This document shows, one piece after another, positions 42,846 through 52,176 of a stretch of DNA of 64,000 bases. The notes below the pieces were generated by a model. It was not told the DNA's origin and did no database searches. It worked only from the letters and a program-made list of their open reading frames with translations. Source of the DNA: Pseudomonadota bacterium (lineage in GTDB: Bacteria; Pseudomonadota; Gammaproteobacteria; Burkholderiales; Burkholderiaceae_C); NCBI GenBank assembly GCA_021815805.1, contig JAKAZQ010000008.1, positions 22,602-86,601 of the forward strand. The letters run 5' to 3'. The translations under genes were made by a program, and so were the position numbers. Each line of letters starts with the position of its first letter. The stretch's first letter is position 1.

Positions 42846-44903
42846 ATGAACGCCCACAACGAACTCTTTCCCGTGATCGATCCGACCCAGCGCCGCCGCC
42901 TGGCGAACGCCATCCGTTTCCTGGCCATCGACGCCGTGGAAGCGGCGAAGTCCGGGCACCCCGGCGCCCCGATGGGCATGGCCGACATCGCCGAGGTGCT
43001 GTGGCGCGGGCATCTGCACCACAACCCGGCGAACCCGGACTGGCCCAACCGCGACCGTTTCGTGTTGTCCAACGGACACGCGTCGATGCTGCTGTACGCG
43101 CTGCTGCATCTCAGCGGCTACGAGCTGCCGCTGGACGAGCTCAAGCGCTTTCGCCAGTTGCACAGCAAGACCCCCGGGCATCCCGAGGTCGGCTACACCC
43201 CCGGTGTCGAGACCACCACCGGCCCGCTCGGCCAGGGGCTGGCGAACGCGGTGGGCATGGCGCTGGCCGAGCGCATGCTGGCGCGTGAGTTCAACCGCCC
43301 CGGGCACGACATCATCGACCACCACACCTACGTGTTCGTCGGCGACGGCTGCCTGATGGAAGGCATCAGCCACGAGGTCTGCTCGCTGGCCGGAACGCTC
43401 AGGCTGAACAAGCTCATCGCCTTCTACGACGACAACGGCATTTCCATCGACGGCCATGTCGAGCACTGGTTCAGCGACGACACCGCCAAGCGCTTCGCGG
43501 CCTATGGCTGGAACGTGATCGGGCCGATCGACGGGCACGACGCGCAGGCCGTGGAGCGCGCCACGGCACAGGCCAAGACCAGCGACCGCCCGTCGCTGAT
43601 CATCTGCACCACGACCATCGGCTGGGGTTCGCCCAACAAGGCCGGCGGACACGACGTGCACGGCGCCGCGCTGGGCGCCGCCGAGGTCGAGGCCACGCGC
43701 CGCGCGCTGGGCTGGCAGCACGGACCCTTCGAGATCCCGCAGGACATCTACGACGCCTGGGATGCGCGCGCCCAAGGCGCCAGGCTCGAGCAGGCCTGGA
43801 ACGAACGCTACGACGCCTACGCGCGCGCCCATCCGCAGGCCGCCGCGGCGCTGCGTCGGCGCCTGGGCGGCGAGTTGCCGGCGCAATGGCCGCAGGTCGT
43901 GCGCGAGCTGTTCGCGGCGGCGCGCGCGGTGGACGCGCCCACGGCCACGCGCAAGGCCTCGCAGATCGCGCTGGAGACCCTGGTGCCGGCGCTGCCCGAG
44001 ATGTTCGGCGGTTCGGCCGACCTCACCGGCTCGAACCTGACCGCCGTGAAGTCCTCGCATGCCTGGGCCTCGGCGCAGCACGGCCAGGTCGTGAACTACC
44101 TGTCGTACGGGGTGCGCGAGTTCGGCATGGCGGCGATGATGAACGGCATGGCGCTGCACGGCGGCTTCCTGCCCTATGGCGGGACGTTCCTGATGTTCTC
44201 GGACTACGCGCGCAACGCCGTACGCATGAGCGCACTGATGCGCCAGCGCGTGGTGCACGTGTTCTCGCACGACTCCATCGGGCTGGGCGAGGATGGGCCG
44301 ACCCACCAGGCGGTCGAGCAGACGCCCAGCCTGCGCCTGATCCCGCGGCTCGACGTGTGGCGCCCGGCCGACGTGCTGGAGACCGCGGTGGCGTGGCAGC
44401 AGGCCGTGGAGCGTCGCGACGGTCCGAGCGCATTGCTGCTGTCGCGCCAGAACCTGCCGCGCCTGCAGCACGGCGACGACGCCGAGGCGCGCATCGCGCG
44501 CGGCGGCTACGTGCTCGCGGAGGCCGCCTCCGGCGCGCCGCAGCTGGTGCTGATCGCCACCGGCTCGGAGGTCGAGATCGCGCTGGCGGCGCGCGAGCTG
44601 CTGGCCGCCGAAGGCGTCGCGGCGCGCGTGGTGTCGATGCCCAGCACCTCGGTGTTCGATCGCCAGGACGCGGCGTGGCGCGCCGCGGTGCTGCCCGCCG
44701 GCGTGCCGCGGGTCGCGGTCGAGGCGGCACAGCCCGACCTCTGGCACAAATACGTCGGCCTGTCCGGCGGCGTGGTGGGCATCGCCGATTTCGGCGAATC
44801 GGCGCCGGCGCCGCAGCTGTACCGTCATTTCGGCATCACCCCGCAGCGCACCGCCGAGGTCGCGCGCGAGGTGCTGGGCCGGGCCGGCGGCGGACTCGAC
44901 TGA
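42846..44903 (+). CDS. tkt: Transketolase (CbbT)
   Basis: Thiamine-diphosphate enzyme moving two-carbon units in RuBP regeneration. The 685 residues are full length. [10 protein letters not shown] (36-45), the TPP-binding motif starting GDGCLMEG at 166-173 and [13 protein letters not shown] are conserved. The pyrimidine domain has [17 protein letters not shown] sequence ([15 protein letters not shown]) and [18 protein letters not shown]-terminal domain from about 545 carries [12 protein letters not shown]. gph follows after 10 bp. It is in the cbb operon, so it is expected to be the autotrophic isoenzyme. Confidence 0.97.
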   Translation: MNAHNELFPVIDPTQRRRLANAIRFLAIDAVEAAKSGHPGAPMGMADIAEVLWRGHLHHNPANPDWPNRDRFVLSNGHASMLLYALLHLSGYELPLDELKRFRQLHSKTPGHPEVGYTPGVETTTGPLGQGLANAVGMALAERMLAREFNRPGHDIIDHHTYVFVGDGCLMEGISHEVCSLAGTLRLNKLIAFYDDNGISIDGHVEHWFSDDTAKRFAAYGWNVIGPIDGHDAQAVERATAQAKTSDRPSLIICTTTIGWGSPNKAGGHDVHGAALGAAEVEATRRALGWQHGPFEIPQDIYDAWDARAQGARLEQAWNERYDAYARAHPQAAAALRRRLGGELPAQWPQVVRELFAAARAVDAPTATRKASQIALETLVPALPEMFGGSADLTGSNLTAVKSSHAWASAQHGQVVNYLSYGVREFGMAAMMNGMALHGGFLPYGGTFLMFSDYARNAVRMSALMRQRVVHVFSHDSIGLGEDGPTHQAVEQTPSLRLIPRLDVWRPADVLETAVAWQQAVERRDGPSALLLSRQNLPRLQHGDDAEARIARGGYVLAEAASGAPQLVLIATGSEVEIALAARELLAAEGVAARVVSMPSTSVFDRQDAAWRAAVLPAGVPRVAVEAAQPDLWHKYVGLSGGVVGIADFGESAPAPQLYRHFGITPQRTAEVAREVLGRAGGGLD

Positions 44904-44913
44904 GGGGCGCGCG

Positions 44914-45600
44914 ATGTTCGACCTGGTCATGTTCGACCTCGACGGCACGCTGGTGGAGACCGCGCCGGAGATCACCGATGCCGTCAACGACCTGCTGGGC
45001 GAACTCGGCCTGCCGGCGGTGGACGAGGAGCTGGTGAAGAGCTGGATCGGCCATGGCACGCGCGAGCTGCTGGCCCACGCCTACGCGCACGCGGCGCGGC
45101 TCGACGTCGACGGCGTGCGCCGCGCCGCGACCGCCGACAAGCTGATGCCGCGCCTGGCGCCGCACTACGAGCGACGCTGCGGCACGCGCAGCCGGCTCTA
45201 TCCCGACGTGCTGCAGGCGCTGCAGGACCTGCGGGCCAGGCAGGTGCGTCTGGCGCTGGTCACCAACAAGGAGGGGCGCTTCACCACCCCGGTGTTGCTG
45301 GCGCAGAACATCCGGCATTTCTTCGACCTCGTGGTGGCCGGAGACAGCCTGCCGGCGAAGAAGCCGGATCCACTTCCGGTACAACATTGCCTGGATACGT
45401 TCGGGGTGCGGCGCGAGCGAGCGTTGTTCGTCGGGGATTCGCAACTCGACGTTCAGGCGGCGCGCGCGGCCGCGGTGACGGTGTGGGCGGTGCCGTACGG
45501 GTACAACATGGGCCGCCCGGTGGCCGACAGCCACCCCGATCGCATCATTGCCACCATGGCCGCGCTGAGCGACGCCGTGCGCGAGGGCTGCGCGGCGTGA
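44914..45600 (+). CDS. gph: Phosphoglycolate phosphatase (CbbZ)
   Basis: Clears 2-phosphoglycolate, the product of RuBisCO oxygenation. HAD-family enzyme of 228 residues. The nucleophile motif FDLDGTLVE contains D8 and D10. The cap domain spans about 17-90, motif II is ALVTNKE, the lysine motif is [10 protein letters not shown] and the final Asp motif is [12 protein letters not shown]. It is placed 10 bp after tkt and 49 bp before gap. Its position matches cbbZ of Cupriavidus, and the presence of a photorespiratory enzyme supports a RuBisCO elsewhere on this genome. Confidence 0.95.
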   Translation: MFDLVMFDLDGTLVETAPEITDAVNDLLGELGLPAVDEELVKSWIGHGTRELLAHAYAHAARLDVDGVRRAATADKLMPRLAPHYERRCGTRSRLYPDVLQALQDLRARQVRLALVTNKEGRFTTPVLLAQNIRHFFDLVVAGDSLPAKKPDPLPVQHCLDTFGVRRERALFVGDSQLDVQAARAAAVTVWAVPYGYNMGRPVADSHPDRIIATMAALSDAVREGCAA

Positions 45601-45649
45601 GCGTGCGACCGGGAAACCCGATCCGATTCAAGTAAAAAGGAGTTTTTTG

Positions 45650-46657
45650 ATGACCGTTCGCGTTGGAATCAACGGATTTGGCCGCATCGGCCGCATGGCG
45701 CTGCGCGCCATCACGCAGGAGGCCGAGTTCGGCGACATCGAGGTCGTGGGCATCAACGACCTGCTCGAGCCCGACTACCTGGCGTACATGCTGCAGTACG
45801 ACTCGGTGCACGGACGCTTCCGCCAGGACATCACGGTCGACGGCGGCCAGCTGGTGATCGGCGGGCGCCGCATCCGGCTGACCGCCGAGCGCGACCCGGC
45901 CAACCTGAAGTGGGGCGACGTCGGCGCCGACCTGGTGATCGAGTCGACCGGGCTGTTCCTGACCGGCGAGTCCTGCCAGAAGCACCTGGACGCCGGCGCG
46001 GCGAAGGTCGTGCAGTCGGCGCCGAGCAAGGACGACACGCCGATGTTCGTGTACGGCGTGAACCACGCCGGCTACGCCGGCGAGCGCATCGTCTCGGCCG
46101 CCTCCTGCACCACCAACTGCCTGGCCCCGGTGGCCAAGGTGCTGAACGACCGCTTCGGCATCCGGCGCGGCCTGATGAGCACGGTGCACGCGGCCACCGC
46201 CACGCAGAAGACCGTCGACGGGCCCTCGGCCAAGGACTGGCGCGGCGGGCGCGGCATCCTGGAGAACATCATCCCGTCCTCGACCGGCGCGGCGAAGGCC
46301 GTCGGCCGCGTGATCCCGGCGCTCAACAAGAAGCTCACCGGCATGGCCTTCCGCGTGCCCACCTCCGACGTGTCGGTGGTCGACCTGACCGTCGAACTCG
46401 AGCGCGGCGCCAGCTACGAGGACATCTGCAAGGAGATGAAGGCGGCTTCCGAGGGCGCCTTGAAGGGCGTGCTGGGCTACACCGACGAAATGGTCGTGTC
46501 GACCGATTTCCGCGGCTGCTCGCTGCCGTCGATCTTCGATGCCGGAGCCGGCATCGCGCTCGACCCGACCTTCGTCAAGCTGGTGTCGTGGTACGACAAC
46601 GAGTACGGCTACACCTGCAACATGCTGCGTTTCGCCCTTCACGTGGCGTCGAGCTGA
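45650..46657 (+). CDS. gap: Glyceraldehyde-3-phosphate dehydrogenase (CbbG)
   Basis: Interconverts 1,3-bisphosphoglycerate and glyceraldehyde-3-phosphate. The 335 residues show the Rossmann motif NGFGRIGR (8-15) and the catalytic C153 in [16 protein letters not shown] with Asp37 suggests NAD preference, though autotrophic enzymes may use both cofactors. The start at 45650 ([11 protein letters not shown]) has an excellent AAAAGGAG 7 bp upstream. A TTG one codon earlier is unlikely. The strong ribosome-binding site fits the high demand for this enzyme. pgk follows after 79 bp. Confidence 0.97.
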   Translation: MTVRVGINGFGRIGRMALRAITQEAEFGDIEVVGINDLLEPDYLAYMLQYDSVHGRFRQDITVDGGQLVIGGRRIRLTAERDPANLKWGDVGADLVIESTGLFLTGESCQKHLDAGAAKVVQSAPSKDDTPMFVYGVNHAGYAGERIVSAASCTTNCLAPVAKVLNDRFGIRRGLMSTVHAATATQKTVDGPSAKDWRGGRGILENIIPSSTGAAKAVGRVIPALNKKLTGMAFRVPTSDVSVVDLTVELERGASYEDICKEMKAASEGALKGVLGYTDEMVVSTDFRGCSLPSIFDAGAGIALDPTFVKLVSWYDNEYGYTCNMLRFALHVASS

Positions 46658-46736
46658 CGCACCCTTCCACACCCTGACGGACGCGCCGCCGCCCCTGCGA
46701 CACGCCGGGCGCGCGGCGGCCGAGGAGCCGACAACC

Positions 46737-47951
46737 ATGCATATCCTGACCTTCGCGGAGGTCTGCAAGCGCGGCCAGGCGCGCGGCAAGCGCGTGTTCA
46801 TCCGCGCCGACCTGAACGTGCCCCTGGACGACCAGGGGCGGATCACCGAGGACACGCGGGTGCGCGCCTCGGTGCCGGCCGTGCGCATGGCGCTGGATGC
46901 CGGCGCCGCGGTCATGCTGACCTCCCACCTGGGGCGTCCGACCGAGGGCGAGTTCCGCCCCGCCGACAGCCTGGCGCCGGTGGCGACCCGCCTCGCAGAC
47001 CTGCTGGGCCAGCCCGTGCGCCTGGTGGCCGACTGGGTCGACGGCGGCTTCGAGCTGCGCCCCGGGGAGGTCGTGCTGCTCGAGAACTGTCGCCTGAACA
47101 AGGGCGAAAAGAAAAACGATCCTGTACTTTCGCGCAAAATCGCGGCGCTTTGCGATGTTTTCGTGCACGATGCCTTCGGCACCGCGCACCGCGCCGAGGC
47201 CACCACCTACGGCATCGCGCAGTACGCGCCGATCGCCTGCGCGGGCCCGTTGCTGGCCGCCGAGATCGACGCACTGCAGCGCGCGCTGGCGCAGCCGGCC
47301 CGCCCGCTGATGGCCATCGTCGCCGGCTCCAAGGTGTCGACCAAGCTGACCATCCTGCAGAGCCTGGCCGACAAGGTCGACGGGCTGATCGTCGGCGGCG
47401 GCATCGCCAACACCTTCATGCTGGCGGCCGGACTGTCCATCGGCAAGAGCCTGGCCGAGCCCGACCTGGTCGACGACGCGCGCCGCGTGATCGACAAGAT
47501 GAAGGCGCGCGGCGCCGAGGTGCCGCTGCCCGACGACGTCGTGGTGGCGCGGGAATTCAGCGCCAGCGCCGCGCCGATCGTGAAGGACGCACGCGAGGTC
47601 GGCGCCGACGAGCTGATCCTCGACATCGGCCCGCGCACCGCGCAACGCCTGGCCGAGCGCCTGAAGGCCGCCGGCACCATCGTCTGGAACGGTCCGGTCG
47701 GCGTGTTCGAGTTCGACGCGTTCTCGCACGGCACCGAGGTGCTGGCGCGGGCCATCGCCGACAGCCGGGGCTTTTCCATCGCCGGCGGCGGCGACACCCT
47801 GGCGGCGATCGCCAAGTACGGCATCTCCGATCGCATCGGCTACATCTCCACCGGCGGCGGGGCGTTTCTCGAAGTCCTCGAGGGCAAGACCCTGCCGGCC
47901 TTCGAGATCCTGCACAAGCGCTCGTGCGAGCAGCGCGGCGCCGCGGCCTGA
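46737..47951 (+). CDS. pgk: Phosphoglycerate kinase (CbbK)
   Basis: Makes 1,3-bisphosphoglycerate from 3-phosphoglycerate and ATP, the first step after CO2 fixation. The 404 residues show RADLNVPL (23-30), [12 protein letters not shown], the hinge [13 protein letters not shown] and the nucleotide motif [16 protein letters not shown]. The start at 46737 has GAGGAG about 9 bp upstream and gives [13 protein letters not shown]. It is followed by fba after 44 bp. No pyruvate kinase gene is present here, unlike pgk-pyk-fba in some relatives. Confidence 0.97.
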   Translation: MHILTFAEVCKRGQARGKRVFIRADLNVPLDDQGRITEDTRVRASVPAVRMALDAGAAVMLTSHLGRPTEGEFRPADSLAPVATRLADLLGQPVRLVADWVDGGFELRPGEVVLLENCRLNKGEKKNDPVLSRKIAALCDVFVHDAFGTAHRAEATTYGIAQYAPIACAGPLLAAEIDALQRALAQPARPLMAIVAGSKVSTKLTILQSLADKVDGLIVGGGIANTFMLAAGLSIGKSLAEPDLVDDARRVIDKMKARGAEVPLPDDVVVAREFSASAAPIVKDAREVGADELILDIGPRTAQRLAERLKAAGTIVWNGPVGVFEFDAFSHGTEVLARAIADSRGFSIAGGGDTLAAIAKYGISDRIGYISTGGGAFLEVLEGKTLPAFEILHKRSCEQRGAAA

Positions 47952-47995
47952 GCCCACTCCCCTTCACGCAACCACCCTCGAACCGGACCCCGATC

Positions 47996-49060
47996 ATGGC
48001 CCTGATCTCCCTGCGCCAGCTGCTCGACCACGCGGCCGAGCATGCCTATGGCGTGCCCGCATTCAATGTCAACAACCTGGAGCAAATGCGCGCCATCATG
48101 GAGGCCGCCGCCGAAACCGATTCGCCGGTGATCGTGCAGGCCTCGGCCGGCGCGCGCAAGTACGCCGGCGCGCCGTTCCTGCGCCACCTGATCCTGGCGG
48201 CGATCGAGGAGTTCCCGGAGATCCCGGTGTGCATGCACCAGGACCACGGCACCAGCCCTTCGGTGTGCCAGCGCTCCATCCAGCTCGGCTTTTCGTCGGT
48301 CATGATGGACGGCTCGCTGGGCACCGACGGCAAGACCCCGACCAGCTACGAGTACAACGTCGACGTGACGCGCCGCACGGTCGAGATGGCGCACGCCTGC
48401 GGCGTGTCCGTGGAGGGCGAGCTCGGCTGCCTGGGCTCGCTCGAGACCGGCACCGCGGGCGAGGAGGACGGCATCGGCGCCGAGGGCAAGCTCGACCACA
48501 GCCAGCTGCTCACCGACCCCGAGGAGGCCGCCGATTTCGTGCACAAGACCGGAGTCGATGCGCTGGCCATCGCCATCGGCACCAGCCACGGCGCCTACAA
48601 GTTCACGCGGCCGCCGACCGGTGACATCCTGGCCATCGATCGCATCAAGCAGATCCACGCCCGCATTCCCGACACCCACCTGGTGATGCACGGCTCCTCG
48701 TCGGTGCCGCAGGACTGGCTCAAGATCATCAATGAAAACGGCGGCGACATGGGCGAGACCTACGGCGTGCCGGTGGAGGAGATCGTCGAGGGCATCAAGC
48801 ACGGCGTGCGCAAGGTCAACATCGACACCGACCTGCGCATGGCGTCCACCGGCGCGATCCGCAAGTTCCTGGTCGAGCACCCGAAGGAATTCGACCCGCG
48901 CAAGTTCCTCGCCGCGTCGACCAAGGCGATGAAGCAGATCTGCAAGGCGCGCTACGAAGCCTTCGGCACCGCCGGCCATGCATCCCGGATCCGTGCCCTG
49001 AGCCTGGAGACCATGTGCCAGCGCTACGAGCGGGGCGAGCTGGCGCCCAAGGTGCGGTAA
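47996..49060 (+). CDS. fba: Fructose-bisphosphate aldolase class II (CbbA)
   Basis: Zinc aldolase condensing triose phosphates to fructose- and sedoheptulose-bisphosphate. The 354 residues match the Calvin subtype with [11 protein letters not shown] (21-31) and HQDHG (81-85), with catalytic D83 and zinc ligand H84. [15 protein letters not shown] and [12 protein letters not shown] are also conserved. No obvious ribosome-binding site precedes 47996, but [16 protein letters not shown] is the standard N-terminus. It ends the canonical cbb run. A redoxin gene follows after 110 bp on the same strand. Confidence 0.97.
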   Translation: MALISLRQLLDHAAEHAYGVPAFNVNNLEQMRAIMEAAAETDSPVIVQASAGARKYAGAPFLRHLILAAIEEFPEIPVCMHQDHGTSPSVCQRSIQLGFSSVMMDGSLGTDGKTPTSYEYNVDVTRRTVEMAHACGVSVEGELGCLGSLETGTAGEEDGIGAEGKLDHSQLLTDPEEAADFVHKTGVDALAIAIGTSHGAYKFTRPPTGDILAIDRIKQIHARIPDTHLVMHGSSSVPQDWLKIINENGGDMGETYGVPVEEIVEGIKHGVRKVNIDTDLRMASTGAIRKFLVEHPKEFDPRKFLAASTKAMKQICKARYEAFGTAGHASRIRALSLETMCQRYERGELAPKVR

Positions 49061-49170
49061 TCGCCTCGTGCGGCCGGGCCCGGCCCGGCCCTGTCCCGCC
49101 GGCGCCGCGCGCGCCCGGCTTCCTTCGGTACGCCGCGGCGCGCGCTGGCGCGTCGTGCAGGAGCGGCAGC

Positions 49171-49734
49171 ATGGAAACCACCACCGATGCGGTGCGGCGC
49201 GGCATGGCCGCGCCGGACTTCGATCTTCCCGGCGTCGACGGCCGCAACTGGAGCCTGGAGCAGGCGCGCGGACCGCGCGGCCTGCTGGTCATGTTCCTGT
49301 GCAACCACTGCCCGTACGTGCAGGCGGTGGTCGAGCGCCTGCGCCGCGACTGCGACGCGCTGCGCGAACTCGGCGTGCACAGCGTGGCCATCAACAGCAA
49401 CGACACCCGCGCCTATCCCCAGGATTCCTTCGACAACATGAAGCTGTTCGCGCGCCGGCACGGCTTCGGCTTCCCCTACCTGTTCGACGAGTCGCAGCAG
49501 GTGGCGCGCGCCTACGGCGCCGTCTGCACGCCCGATTTCTTCGGCTTCGACGCCGCGCTGCGCCTGCAGTATCGCGGCCGGCTCGACGCCGCGCGACTCG
49601 GCCCGGCTTCGCCGACCACGCGCCGCGAACTGTTCGATGCCATGCGGCGCATCGCCGACACCGGCGAAGCGCCGGACGAGCAGTGGCCGAGCATCGGCTG
49701 CTCCATCAAGTGGCGCGAGCCCGCGCGGGCATGA
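49171..49734 (+). CDS. Thioredoxin-fold redoxin (peroxiredoxin-like) coupled to cbbY
   Basis: Redoxin of the AhpC/TSA-like PRX_like1 type, 187 residues, no signal peptide, so cytosolic. The active-site motif FLCNHCPYV holds a CxxC pair (C44, C47). NSNDTRAYPQDSFDNMK and GAVCTPDFFGFD are typical of this poorly characterised family. The start at 49171 has AGGAG 7 bp upstream. Its stop overlaps the start of the CbbY-type phosphatase by four bases (ATGA), so the two are translated together, and both likely extend the cbb operon. A thiol-redox or peroxidase role in carbon fixation is only an inference. Confidence 0.88.
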   Translation: METTTDAVRRGMAAPDFDLPGVDGRNWSLEQARGPRGLLVMFLCNHCPYVQAVVERLRRDCDALRELGVHSVAINSNDTRAYPQDSFDNMKLFARRHGFGFPYLFDESQQVARAYGAVCTPDFFGFDAALRLQYRGRLDAARLGPASPTTRRELFDAMRRIADTGEAPDEQWPSIGCSIKWREPARA

Positions 49735-50513
49735 GCCGGCGCCCGGCCCTGCGCGCCCTGGTGTTCGATGTCGACGGCACGCTCGCGGAGACCGAGCGCG
49801 ACGGCCACCGCGTGGCCTTCAACCGCGCCTTCGCGCAATGCGGCCTCGACTGGCACTGGGACGAGGCGTCGTACGGCGCGCTGCTCGCCGTCACCGGCGG
49901 CAAGGAGCGCATGCTGCACTACTGGCGCGGCGTCGACCCGCAGGCCGCTGCGGCGCCCGGCGCGGCGAGCCTGATCGCCGAGCTGCACCGGCGCAAGACA
50001 CGGCATTACGTGGAGCTCGTGCAGGCCGGCGCGCTGGCGTTGCGCCCCGGCGTGCGCCGCCTGCTCGAGCAGGCGCGCGACGCCGGGCTGCAGTTGGCGA
50101 TCGCCACCACGACCACCCCGCACAATGTCGAGGCCCTGCTGCGGGCGACGCTGGGCGACGCGGCGAACGGCCTGTTCGCCTGCATCGGCGCGGGCGACAT
50201 CGTGCCGCGCAAGAAGCCCGACCCGGCGATACACGCGTGGGTGCTCGCCCGGCTCGGACGACAGCCCGCCGAGTGCCTCGTGATCGAGGATTCGCCGCCG
50301 GGGCTGCAGGCGGCGCGGGCGGCCGGGATGCGCACGCTGATCACGCGCGGCGTGTACTCGGCCGACGCCTGCTTCGACGGCGCCTGGGTGCTGCTCGACG
50401 GCCTCGGCGAGCCCGCGCGACCGGCGCGCGGCGAGGTCGGCGGTGCGCCGTGGAGCGGGGTCGTCGAAGCGGCCCGCTTGCGCGAATGGTTCGAGCGTCC
50501 GGCCGCGGCCTGA
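49731..50513 (+). CDS. cbbY: CbbY-type HAD phosphatase
   Basis: HAD hydrolase of the CbbY family. Characterised CbbY from Rhodobacter removes xylulose-1,5-bisphosphate, a RuBisCO misfire product and inhibitor. The 260 residues show the nucleophile motif FDVDGTLAETERDGHRVAF (D13, D15). The cap contains TGGKERMLHYW, typical for CbbY. The lysine motif is VPRKKPDPAIH and the final motif is LVIEDSPPGLQAARAAGM. The start overlaps the redoxin stop (ATGA). In Cupriavidus cbbY is near the front of the operon, whereas here it is at the back. The next gene is convergent, 15 bp away. Confidence 0.93.
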   Translation: MSRRPALRALVFDVDGTLAETERDGHRVAFNRAFAQCGLDWHWDEASYGALLAVTGGKERMLHYWRGVDPQAAAAPGAASLIAELHRRKTRHYVELVQAGALALRPGVRRLLEQARDAGLQLAIATTTTPHNVEALLRATLGDAANGLFACIGAGDIVPRKKPDPAIHAWVLARLGRQPAECLVIEDSPPGLQAARAAGMRTLITRGVYSADACFDGAWVLLDGLGEPARPARGEVGGAPWSGVVEAARLREWFERPAAA

Positions 50514-50528
50514 AGCGCGCGGCCGCGC

Positions 50529-51614
50529 CTACAGCAGCACCAGGCGCGCGCCCAGCGGGCTGGTGCGCGCCACCGGCGCCACGGCCTGCGCCATGGCCAG
50601 CGCGAGCTGGCGCACCGCTTCCCAGGGCTCGTGCGCAAGCCCCGGCGGGCGCAGGCCCTTGACCGCACGGTCGCAGGCGGCCGCGCGCAGCAGCAGGCCT
50701 TCCAGCGCGGCCAGGCCGAGCCCGGGAAGCACGCGCTGCAGCAGCTTTTCCCGCGCTCCCCAGATGCGGTTGGCGCGCGCCAGCGTGGCGAAGCTTTCGC
50801 CGGCGTCCAGCCCCTGGCGCACGCGCAGCCAGGCGCGCAGTTCCTCGGCCAGGGTCCAGTGCGCCAGCACCGCGGCCACGCCTTCGCCCTGCAGGCCCTC
50901 GAGCATGCGCAGCAGGCGCGCCGCGTCGCCGGCCAGGATGGTCTCGCCCAGCCGGAACACGTTGTAGCGCGCGGCATCCTGCACCAGCGCCTCGATGCGT
51001 TCGGCGTCGAGCTCGCCGGGCTCCACCAGCAGCGCCAGCTTCTCCACTTCCTGGTGCGCCGCCAGCAGGTTGCCCTCGCAGCGTGCCGCCAGCAGATCCA
51101 GGCAGGCCTGCCCGGCCGCGCCGGCCGGCAGGCGCAGGCCGCGATCCTGCAGGCGCCTGCGCATCCAGGCGCCGATCTGCGCCGGCTCGACGGTGTCCAC
51201 GCGTACCGCGGTGCCGTGGCGCGCCAGCCCGGAGAACCAGTCGGATCGCTGCGTCGCCGCATCCAGGCGCGGCAGCAGCAACAGCAGCAAGGCATCGCCC
51301 TGCTCGCGCTGCGCCAGTTCGGCAAGCGCGGCGGCGCCGTCGCGCCCCGGCTTGCCGCCGGGCATGCGCAATTCCACCAGCTTGCGTTCGCCGAAAAGGC
51401 TGCGCTCGTCCATCTGCGCGAGCAGCACCTGCCAGTCGAAACCGCGTTCGACCTGGTGGGATTCGCGCATCGCGTGCCCCGCCTGCACGGCCGCGGCGCG
51501 GATCGCGTCGACGGCCTCCATGACCAGCAGCAGCTCGTCGCCGAACACGGTGTAGGGCCCGCGCAGCCCGGCGCGCAGCGCACCGGCGAGTTGTTCGTGA
51601 GCGATCAGCGGCAT
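50529..51614 (-). CDS. holA: DNA polymerase III delta subunit
   Basis: Clamp-loader subunit that opens the beta clamp. The 361 residues are close to E. coli HolA (343). The conserved start IAHEQLAGALRAGLRGPYTVFGDELLLVMEAVDAIRAAA resembles the family's GDEPLLxxE motif. VQDAARYNVFRLGETILAGD aligns with the conserved middle segment, and LRRRLQDRGLRLPAGA is also typical. It lies 22 bp after lptE on the same strand, in the leuS-lptE-holA order conserved across gamma- and betaproteobacteria. Confidence 0.95.
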   Translation of the reverse strand: MPLIAHEQLAGALRAGLRGPYTVFGDELLLVMEAVDAIRAAAVQAGHAMRESHQVERGFDWQVLLAQMDERSLFGERKLVELRMPGGKPGRDGAAALAELAQREQGDALLLLLLPRLDAATQRSDWFSGLARHGTAVRVDTVEPAQIGAWMRRRLQDRGLRLPAGAAGQACLDLLAARCEGNLLAAHQEVEKLALLVEPGELDAERIEALVQDAARYNVFRLGETILAGDAARLLRMLEGLQGEGVAAVLAHWTLAEELRAWLRVRQGLDAGESFATLARANRIWGAREKLLQRVLPGLGLAALEGLLLRAAACDRAVKGLRPPGLAHEPWEAVRQLALAMAQAVAPVARTSPLGARLVLL

Positions 51615-51636
51615 GGCGGGACGTCGCGGGAGCGGC

Positions 51637-52176
51637 TCAGCGCGCCGCCGGCGCCTCGGCCGGCGGGTGGAAGTTGCCGAGCTGGAACAGGATGCGGTCG
51701 ACCAGCGACTGGCGCATGCTGGCGTACAGCATGTCGGCCTCGCTGGCCTTGCCCAGCGCCGCCGCGGTGCTGTAGCTCAGGCGGTTGCTGCGGCTGATCG
51801 TGGTCGGCGCGATGAGCAGGCGACCGTCCGGCGTGCTGAGCTGGAAACGCACCGAGTCGTGCAGCGTGTACTGCGCCACGGTACCGTCGGCGTTGTAGGC
51901 GGTCGGAGTCTGGCTGATGGATTCCTGCTGCAGCGTGAACACGGCCTGTGCCTGGCGCGGGTCGTCGACCAGGCGCGTGCCGGTGGTCGCCGCGATGGTG
52001 CGCTTGAGCAACTCCAGCAACGGGCCCGGCGGGCCCTGCACGCACAGGCTGCTGAACGCCAGGCGGGTCGAGGTGCGCAGGTGGAAGCCGCAAGCCGCCA
52101 GCGGCAGCGCGCCGGCCAGCAGCAGCGCGCGCAGCGCGCCGCGACGGGCTGCCGAGGCGGGGTCAGAGCACGACAT
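51637..52176 (-). CDS. lptE: LPS-assembly lipoprotein LptE
   Basis: Outer-membrane lipoprotein that plugs LptD and helps insert LPS. The 179 residues have a signal peptide with lipobox LAAC (Cys29), followed by [15 protein letters not shown], the usual LptE mature start. Beta-strand sequence and a Gln-rich helix near the end ([14 protein letters not shown]) follow. The start at 52176 overlaps the leuS 3' end by 14 bp, indicating translational coupling. Position between leuS and holA confirms the assignment. Confidence 0.93.
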   Translation of the reverse strand: MSCSDPASAARRGALRALLLAGALPLAACGFHLRTSTRLAFSSLCVQGPPGPLLELLKRTIAATTGTRLVDDPRQAQAVFTLQQESISQTPTAYNADGTVAQYTLHDSVRFQLSTPDGRLLIAPTTISRSNRLSYSTAAALGKASEADMLYASMRQSLVDRILFQLGNFHPPAEAPAAR

